In this document: positions 57,001-64,000 of the stretch, in pieces | Layout: each line of letters starts with the position of its first letter | Numbering within the stretch: position 1 is the first letter of the stretch | NCBI GenBank assembly: GCA_914767715.1 | Contig: OU612070.1 | Span: 7,147,501-7,211,500, forward strand | Direction: 5' to 3' | Source of the DNA: Membranipora membranacea | Lineage: Eukaryota > Bryozoa > Gymnolaemata > Cheilostomatida > Membraniporidae | DNA length: 64,000 nucleotides | The notes under the pieces: generated by a model | What the model was told of the DNA's origin: nothing | What the model saw: the letters and a program-made list of their open reading frames with translations, nothing else | Database searches by the model: none | Made by a program: the position numbers and the translations under genes

Positions 57001-58411
57001 CGCAGCATAAATATAGGACATTATCAGACACAAAGATGTAACTATACCACCAACCAAAAAGACATCTTTTCAGTTACATCAATGAAAAGGAAAACTCTGG
57101 GAGTAGAAAGATTAACTCAAAATAAAGGTATTTTTGTTTCAACAAACCCCCTCAAAGTAGTTGATGTGGCCAGTCCTCTGGCTTTAATACTATTCTTACC
57201 TTGCCATTTGCATGTTTCCTTCAGAAGATTCCATGTGAAAACGCCCTGAAAGGTCCTGCCAGAGTTTACCAGGTTTTGCATCATGGATACCATTACAGCC
57301 AACAATGATACTTTTATTTGGATCTCTTGGCAGAGCATCAGCAATAACCTCTCCATCATCAGCGATAACAGAAATATATACGGTTCTCTTGCCTGATAGG
57401 TCAACATTGAACATGAGGGATTCTCCAGTGTGTAGTTTTGTATGGCCAGCCAGTATCTTGTTCCACTCACATCTATTTTTTGTTTGAAATCCAGCACTGG
57501 CGCTAATAAAAAAAAGAAATGTTGAAGGCTTAAAGTATCTACAAAACACTTTCATTCTAGTGTGCAAAAAAATGGACGTTCACACCTAATCAAACTGCCT
57601 CCTAAGCCATTATACCAGTCACATCATTTACCCTTTCCTCCAGTTCACATGATTTTGTGATAGTTTCACCTCAAGATGTGAATATGAAGCAGGAGTAGGA
57701 GGTAGCTCAGTAGGTTAGAGCGCCTGCCCTCTAATGAGCAAGCGTTGGAGGTCTTGGGTTCAAAACTAATTGCAGTCTACTGAATACAGGGCTCAATTAG
57801 CGCCCCAGGTGTGCTCAAACCTGCCTGCAAACTGAGGACAACTTGGCGCTGTTATTTTTCAGTCCTCTGACAAAGACATACATGCGACTATGACCCCAAT
57901 TTAAACCCCATTTAACAAGGTATTATGTATTATGTCTAGAGGGCAGTAACAACATTTTGGTAATATAAATACAAGTGTTAACTTGAATTTAAGTAATCTG
58001 ATTCCAATCAGACAAGCATGCAAGACCAAACAAATGCTTTCCTAAACTTGTCACAACATCTGAATACCATAGAACTATGAGCTGTGGTAAGTTTCAAACT
58101 GAATCACTCTTACACAGTTGATATCATACTAGTAGGATACAGCTGACATACCACTTCAAGTTTAGCGGCAGCTACAAATATCAAGGTTGCCTATATTGTT
58201 GCCTATTTCTTCTTGGCGCAATGGTCTCATGGTGGTTCAGGGCACAAAAAAAGCTGCACAAATTAAAAAAAAAACATTTCAAATTTTACCCTTTCGGTGA
58301 AGTCATTGAGAATGACTGAGATTGCATGGTGACATACTACCTCTCTGCATCAACTTTGACATATATAGGTGATCCGTAGGCATTTGAGATGTGGGTGCTG
58401 TTCTGACCCAT
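51064..58411 (-). CDS. Predicted myristoylated coiled-coil protein, 229 aa (6 exons)
   Basis: Exons, in coding order, are 58411-58341, 57502-57200, 56186-56116, 55574-55488, 53473-53378 and 51125-51064. All have GT-AG sites and consistent phases (690 nt). The start MGQNST fits an N-myristoylation signal (Gly2, Thr6). Residues about 10-110 form a compact beta-rich domain (NAYGSPIYVKVDAE, VYISVIADDGEVIADA, KSIIVGCNGIHDAKPGKLW) that resembles, from memory, unnamed small proteins of fish and invertebrates. Residues about 120-229 are helical heptad-like segments (KLIEKASTTVGRLRRA, KLQKVVTRMEGLQTHFEDE, EHSVQIAALIDRVSSITS, VRELQTITSELEDL), one per exon, so exon repetition may have built the tail. 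There is no signal peptide or membrane helix. A cytosolic, possibly membrane-anchored role is inferred; no function is known. Introns hold a foldback element, a SINE and a LINE/hAT nest. Confidence 0.76.
51676..53340 (+). mobile_element. LINE-like insertion in the last intron of the 229-aa gene, split by a hAT MITE
   Basis: The partial duplicate at 37.1-38.2 kb runs across this point without it. Plus-strand frames on both sides of the MITE look like the C-terminal part of a non-LTR retrotransposon polyprotein (ATGLVRSVHVSIST before; HYYPSNAINPPHYGLRFE after). The right end carries a short gacaaa repeat (about 53313-53330) like a LINE 3' tail. Frames are broken. The family is not assigned. Confidence 0.42.
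52164..53027. mobile_element. hAT MITE, 864 bp, with perfect 8-bp target duplication
   Basis: The ends are CATGGGTGGGCAACCT (left) and, read inward, CAGCTGTGGGCAACCT (right). The flanking 8 bases are ATCTAGAG on both sides (52156-52163 and 53028-53035). The subterminal zones carry several aggccgca/aaggcc motifs on both sides. These are classic non-autonomous hAT features. Its TIR differs from that of the 11-kb element, so a different transposase moved it. Confidence 0.92.
54061..55487. other. Long intron before exon 5 of the 229-aa gene
   Basis: AT-rich sequence without recognisable exon, domain or repeat family. It includes a poor local repeat (atggttatcatggtcatcat, about 54380-54405). Confidence 0.45.
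56383..57187. mobile_element. 805-bp foldback element beside a splice donor
   Basis: Arms of about 285 bases (56383-56668 and 56893-57187) are inverted copies with few differences: the left starts TTAAAGCCGGAGGACTGGCC and the right, read inward, TTAAAGCCAGAGGACTGGCC. The outer bases are TA on both sides, fitting a TA target duplication. The centre holds an A-run and about 220 unrelated bases. No coding content. It ends only 13 bases from exon 2 of the 229-aa gene, that is, 8 bases downstream of its GTAAG donor. Confidence 0.88.
57688..57910 (+). mobile_element. tRNA-derived SINE (intron 1 of the 229-aa gene)
   Basis: The tRNA-like head agtaggaggtagctcagtagg, then ttagagcgcctgccctctaa, carries the A box. 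A B-box-like tcttgggttcaaaac follows, then the same body as at 12.2 and 46.4 kb (gccccaggtgtgctcaaacc, aacttggcgctg). The acceptor stem does not pair. Confidence 0.75.
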
Positions 58412-58612
58412 GTTGTTCCTGTGAAGCACCAGTATGAGAAGTGAAGATAAAATATCATTTACATGAGTTCAATCAGTAAAGTGGGAGGATCTTACATAAT
58501 AACAGGTAGTTATCGTAATAAGTATTGAAATGAAACTGGCAGATTTGATATTATAAGGGCAGGTAGAGTTTGTGTAAACATAAAGAAATCACTAACCACG
58601 GAAACAGGCTAT

Positions 58613-59424
58613 TGTAGTAGAATGAATTATTATTTGTATGTTTTGGTAAATTTTTATGCAGTTTATTTTGATCTCACTAAATACAAGATGATCTGTCCAA
58701 AATTTGTGTAGAAGTAGAACCGTGTAATAGGTACAGGCATTTACTACAAATTTATTTTTAACTGTTGAAGAACTATTTTTGGGCTGTAATGCTATGCTTG
58801 CATTCCAACACTATATGCCTTTTATATAATAACAATGTACATGTAATATGTAATAGCACGCTGGAATCCCGACACGATGTGCCTTTTGTATAAATTTACA
58901 TGTATGTTGCATCATTGTAATACCGTACCGGAATTCCAACACTAAGTGTTTTTGTATAAGACTTCATGTTTGCTGACTCATTTTTGGTTTTCCGTCACTT
59001 AGTGCCTTATCATATAAAAGTGGACATTTTTCCTTGCTGTGACACATTCGCTCAGTAGAAGTTACACTGAACGCATCTATATGTAATATTACTGTTGCTG
59101 TTACCTATTACATGGAATAATGAATATACTACACTGCATAAACTTCCGCTTGATCTAGCCTGCACTTATGTGTAGAATCACTACCAAGCAGTTAGACTTT
59201 ACACCTTTGAAGACTTCTTGCTGTCACAGATAAATAGTGTTCTGTGGATTATTTGCTACTCTCATCTGGATTACTGAGCTCTTATCACACTTCAGTCGGC
59301 TTAATGAACATTGACTCATTACACTAAAATCTTTCACTTGTTGAAGTTGTCTCGTCGATAAAATTGAGGAGGCAACTTTTGTCGGCATTTAAAACGACTA
59401 CCATTAAAATAAGAATCCACTACA
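58613..59424 (+). mobile_element. Solo LTR, family 1 (plus orientation)
   Basis: It starts TGTAGTAG and ends CCACTACA, and is flanked by CTAT on both sides (58609-58612 and 59425-59428), a likely 4-bp target duplication. It is the inverse-orientation copy of 30924-31998. The TATA box ATATAAAAG at about 59014 with a downstream purine/pyrimidine start region marks U3/R, so transcription would run to the right. It lies upstream of the 229-aa gene. Confidence 0.82.
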
Positions 59425-61031
59425 CTATGCAGCGTTTTAATTCTCCTGCTTCTTTTTTTGAGAATAAGGGCAACAGTAATGACATTTTAACATAACAATG
59501 GAATGAAATGATGCACAATTGCGTGGCAGGCATCTCCGATCAAGCGATAATACAACAAAACATGGTTGGGGGAAGTTGTTCAATGTCTTCAAGTACCATT
59601 CATGCTATCAGTTGCACAGGCTGTATAATGATTGTCACAAAACCTTTATCTTTTCTTACTGAAAATGCATCAACATGTGCAGATAGTCATCAGGATTTAA
59701 TATACTTGGCATTTCTCTTTCAGTCATAAATCTGTCAATGAATGCTATACCTTACCTATGCTTGCCTTGTTGAACAGTTAGATTTAACAAGGAAATAGCT
59801 TCTATATTCTAGATCTGGGGTATCTAGTAAGGCTTCCTATGGATTCACAAAAGACACTAGATACCCAAGAAGAAATCAAGAAATCCTATATTCAAACTGT
59901 TGTCTTTCCTCTTAGGTTTTTTTGCACTGAACAGACAAAATTCCTATGGGATGTGAAGCGGTTGCAATGAAGTTTTCAAGAGAAAACATAAGGATATACC
60001 AGAGTTCTAATGAAAATAAATGAATAAATAAATGATAGCTTTGTGTTTTCGAGTTTTCTTTTTTTGTTTTTGTGTTACATTCAGCATCCAGCATTTGTAA
60101 CATTGTTAGTCTTTATCTTGCATATTTCTTCACTCATTTATTATTGTTTTGTTTTGTTTTTGTCATATTTGAAGAACATGATTTTAATGATGAAGATTGT
60201 TTGCCAATAAATAAATGAATAAAAAAAGATTAAATAATGAAACAGAAGTAGTGATAGACTAGATGGTGTGTAAGTTAATGAAAGGATAGGGTTAGAGGTA
60301 GGCAATTAATATATGCATTTTTAATTGTAGCTGCATTGTTGAAAGAGGAGAGAGCAGGGTTTGTGATTGTGTTTTTTTATATTTTCTACGGTATGGAGTG
60401 TATTGGGCAGAATATTTGTATCACCATTTATTGAAGATTGATCTATTTTCCACAATGTCTTAAATTTAAACTCTGAGTCAACTTAGCTAACACCAAACAT
60501 TATCAACCACCACCATCCTCTACTTTTTCCAGAGTATATGTTATCTTTTTGCTTTCAATAACCCGTTGTGGGTTTGAAACTTGCACTGATCTGAAAATCT
60601 GAAGTTGTTAAAATAATTTATCGCTGACTTCAGCATTTTGAGTAATTTTTGATTGAAATACATTGAATATTGTAATTTGTTTATCTTAAAGTTTAGGCTC
60701 TGCACTATGGTATGAAACTATCAATATCTCGAGGTGTCCTCTCCACCATAGAAAGAGGGAAAACTTTTCTATCACATGATTTGAGTATGAGTATGTATTA
60801 ATATGCGTATTAGACCATTTACTGCTAAATGATTGTCAGAATATTTTGTTGTAATGTAGAATGTTTGTTTGTTAGAATGTTTAGCTGTAATGTATTTCAA
60901 GCGCTTAATTCAGCTGCAACCATAACAACAAAGAGGACGAACACATATTTCTTCGTGGGAGCCATCGAGAATAGGTTATGAAACTTTCTCAGTGGAGAAT
61001 AGTGTTCATTACTTGTTTGATATGGAGATAC
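59425..61031. other. Intergenic region, nothing recognised
   Basis: AT-rich DNA with aataaat microsatellite patches (about 60017-60030 and 60207-60220). No exon or repeat family could be supported. Confidence 0.45.
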
Positions 61032-61093
61032 TTAAACAGTCTGGTACGCCATGTCTGTCGCAATTGTTAGCAACTCTGCAACCACCTCTGAAG
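61032..61093 (-). CDS. Last exon of a further paralogue of the 229-aa gene (partial)
   Basis: The minus-strand acceptor TTTTAG is followed by a 62-nt exon ending in TAA that reads SEVVAELLTIATDMAYQTV. It has the same length, entry phase and pattern as the last exon of the intact gene (51125-51064, SDAVRELQTITSELEDLTE). The matching exon 5 was not found between here and 64000. The rest of the gene may lie outside the window, or this may be an orphan exon. Confidence 0.5.
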
Positions 61094-62742
61094 CTAAAAC
61101 AATAAATAGAAGAACTTCGTCCTGGTTGCGATTTACAGATCTACGGCTGTCATACGCTCTATATCTTAGGTCAAAACTACATTGCATGATAAGAACATAA
61201 GCAAATTCCTGTTAATTAATATAATATTTATGTTGCCATTAGATTCAGATCTTATTACCATAGTTATAACAGGGAGTGTGATAAGAACCCTCAATCAGAA
61301 GCCACTTTCCTGTTTACAGGGGCCATATTGGATCTTGTGATTTCAAAATATATTAACTCATATGGCTTGGAATATATCATTATCACCTATTTGAAGCTTT
61401 AGTTGTCTCGTATGATAAGAACTGGTAATTGTAGGAAGTTCGGATCAATATGGTTTGACAATAGGTGGGTAGATTTTGATATAGGTTTAATTATGGATAA
61501 TTGTTTCTACAATATGCTAAAAATTGAGGATCAGTTGTCATCTACAAGGGTCATTTTCTCTTTCGAAATTAAGACAATAAGACCTCTGATAATTGACCAT
61601 TCTCATACGATGGTTGTCTTCTTCTCGTCAGAAGGATTGGTAGTAAAGTTATTGAAATTAAGTACACCGAATGAGCACTCACAGAAGTAAGCTTAAAGGG
61701 CAACCAAGGTTTCAAACAACTTCTCATTGATGGCCATTGATTAATAGCAGATTGCACCTTCTGCATGGGTAAAAAGACAAAATATAATTCGGATGATTAT
61801 TCAGCCAGAATTCTTGTGAAACATTTCTTCCATCAGGTACTCAAACTCAGCTAAAAGAGAATACCACATAGCAGTTTCCTGTTCCTGTTATTATTTAGCC
61901 TGTGCTCTATAATTATTACAGCAAAGTCTTGGAACCTCCCCTAAACTGAAGTGTTACCCAGCTTAGAGTCAGCAACTACTTTGAGTTTTGCATCGCGTAA
62001 TGCACAAAGCTGATGCTGCCCAGCACATTATTTGCTACCCATTAATGCATTGCTGCGAAACCTTGGTTGCCCTTTAAGCACTTAAACTGCCATCCCGGCC
62101 CTTAACTTACAGTGTGCTTTGCATTCTGTGTACCTATGATGGAACTATGAAACTGATTTTGATATTGCATACCGGTTCGGAAGATCTGTATTGTGAAGTG
62201 TGAAGAGCTGCATTAGACAACCCGGCAAAGTCACCAGCCATAGGATATGCTTCAGCCATAGCAAGATGTAAAGTAGGTCAACAGCTAATGGGATCGTTTT
62301 AGTGAGCTCAAATATTGATGCTTAGGAATTCAAAACACGGCGAACTATTTGTAAAGTAATCAATCATAAGTTTCACTTTGACAAAGATTGAGTAGATTTG
62401 GAAAGCATATATCGCCTTTATCTTTATTGATCTATAAATCTATAAGTGATCACTATGTTATCTACAATATTGACAAAAGTATTTACAAAGTGAATATTAT
62501 TAAAAAAAAGGCTGGGAACAAGTAACACTAGCAGCAGTGTATTTCCATTGATCAGTACAATATTGCTACATTATTTATTGCTTCGATTTGTACTTTCTTC
62601 TTTCTGAGGCACTACATATTCTCACTTCTTCATGTTTTCGAGCTGGCCTGTAAAATGAAGAAGAAATACATTGGTTAACAATACCAATCTCAAACTTGCA
62701 GTCAATGGCGATTAGGTGGCTACTACACAATTATCATCATAT

Positions 62743-62807
62743 GGTGTGTGTAGCCTCGCCCTAATCTTGGCATATTATGCCAAGATAAGGGCATGGCTAC
62801 ACACACC
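62743..62807. repeat. Near-perfect hairpin with 32-bp arms
   Basis: The left arm ggtgtgtgtagcctcgccct, continuing aatcttggcata, pairs with the right arm tatgccaagataagggcatg, continuing gctacacacacc, with about three mismatches and a 1-base loop. It could be a MITE remnant or a small-RNA precursor. Confidence 0.85.
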
Positions 62808-63080
62808 TTTCGGACATTGGCTGGAATAGCACAATAACACACCTAAGCAGAAATGAGGGAACTGCTATTGATAAACCAACTTCACACATCAATTTTATCA
62901 AATGTAGGCAAAAGTCAAAATAATTATTACTATCAGCCTGGCCCTGCAGCACAATGATTGGATTAAAAGAAGAGTGACAATCTTTGCTATTGATTGCAAA
63001 GCCAATTAAAAAAAACACTATCCCAGATTGCATTAGTGGAAATGACCTCATTAGGACATTTGGCTTATATGCCACCAGAT

Positions 63081-63169
63081 CATAGGCATCTGGAGTTACA
63101 AGCATGCATAATTTGCCCATGTCATGGACATGGGCAAATTATACATGCTTGCAACTCCAGATGCCTATG
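63081..63169. repeat. Near-perfect hairpin with 43-bp arms
   Basis: The left arm cataggcatctggagttaca, continuing to gcccatgtc, is the reverse complement of 63127-63169 with about two mismatches and a 3-base loop. Open frames on either strand here are palindrome artefacts. Confidence 0.88.
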
Positions 63170-64000
63170 CACCAGATATATACATACAATAATACAATGC
63201 TGTGAGCTTTATCAGACTGACACCAAACTGGGTGGCTATATTTCAAGATTGAACATGTTAAAGTTTATATAGATTGACCCATTTGAACTATAATAAAGTC
63301 ATTAGCTGTACCTGAAATTCACATTCCAATGACCTAATGTCAAGCTTCCAGAGGATATTTCCCCATCACATAAAAATCCATGACTGTGATGTAAAAAGAA
63401 GTGACAAACAACCCAATTGGAATGTTTTTGCTGTTTCAAAATTCCATTTAAAAATTATCGAAAAGCCTTGACACTGGCCAATAAAGGATTGTTATGAAAA
63501 TATTTATCAAGAGAAAGAGTTGCCAATATCATGAACACATCACTGGATCGTGACGAGCATCGAACTAGATGCGAAAGTTTGACTGTCAAGGTGTAACTGA
63601 GTTTATTCTACCAGTTGTGGGAGGAGTAATACAACACTGTATCAAGATAGGATACTAAACCCAACTGTAAACATTTTAAGTGTCATGTGATATGTCCCTT
63701 GACTTTAATCGATAGACTTATAAAATACTCAAACAACTTCCCGTATTAGCCTGTCAACTAACACTGGTCACTACCATTGTAGATCAATGTTGTTATTCAT
63801 TAATATCAAAAAATAATAAAATAACACACTGTGTTTTTTTTCAATATCCTATCTCAGTGGGAAGCTTGTCTTGACAAGCTTTGTTCAACAGTTTGTCAGG
63901 ACAGGCTACTCAGTGGGCTACATTAGGGGTTGAATCAAAGACCCTTGATCTAAAGTCCAGTATACTTGCATTCTAAAACCAGCAGAGCCACCAACTAATT

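Larger units (their letters stand above)
61094..64000. other. Intronic or intergenic right end of the window
   Basis: Two near-perfect hairpins (62743-62807 and 63081-63169) are listed separately. A tRNA-like segment on the minus strand at about 63990-63890 (ggtggctctgctggtt, tttgattcaacccc) may be a SINE cut by the window end. Isolated exon-like pieces exist (62259-62173, 61850-61801 and 62647-62575), but they do not join in phase into a gene. Confidence 0.4.

Noticed and set aside
61801-62259. Exon-like pieces starting MAEAYPMAG (62259-62173) and ending EEMFHKNSG (61850-61801)
   Set aside because: Each has one plausible splice site, but the phases do not match and no partner exons were found.
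62575-62647. Possible terminal exon with stop and overlapping AATAAA
   Set aside because: Short, without homology and with no upstream exon to join.

Overview
This is AT-rich animal DNA. The genes are split by GT-AG introns, and the stretches between and inside them are full of transposons, SINEs and foldback elements. There are no bacterial operons, Shine-Dalgarno sites or CRISPR arrays. One gene is a clear AMPK beta subunit with a metazoan-type N-terminus. The mix of compact multi-exon genes, tRNA-derived SINEs and single-pass receptors with NHL or CUB ectodomains suggests an aquatic invertebrate, possibly an early-branching one such as a sponge, but the sequence does not fix the species.

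Layout. (1) 1-10324, plus strand: a SINE-bearing upstream region, then an eight-exon AMPK beta gene (4098-10324, 334 aa). (2) 11-35.4 kb, minus strand: three tandem paralogous units of a type I membrane protein family. Units A (15381-11752) and B (28444-25818) have an NHL-repeat ectodomain, and unit C (35339-32291) has two CUB-like domains. All three end in the same tyrosine-containing cytoplasmic tail exon. I could join the exons of each unit with every splice phase consistent. The spaces between the units are themselves duplicated, and comparing the copies exposes later insertions: a Ty3-like retroelement, a 2.7-kb palindromic-end element, two MITEs, a solo LTR, and a 19-bp satellite lying over the 5' exon of unit B. 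(3) 37.1-61.1 kb, minus strand: a second small family. Its intact member (58411-51064, six exons, 229 aa) is predicted to be myristoylated and coiled-coil rich. A partial duplicate lies at 37.1-38.2 plus 49.2-49.7 kb, split by an 11-kb element with hAT-type ends (38228-49213). This element has 8-bp target duplications and contains a decayed hAT transposase. A third copy of the last exon lies at 61032-61093. (4) 61.1-64 kb: intergenic or intronic DNA with two near-perfect hairpins.

How the parts relate. AMPK beta is an ordinary housekeeping gene. The minus-strand cluster looks like a locally expanding receptor family: the promoter-side exon and the tail are duplicated and kept, while the extracellular module changes. 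The tail carries YxxP and YxN-type tyrosine motifs, so a tyrosine-kinase-coupled surface receptor role, perhaps in recognition or adhesion, is a reasonable inference, but nothing in the sequence proves it. The second family is cytosolic and possibly membrane-anchored. No functional link between the two families can be shown from this window.
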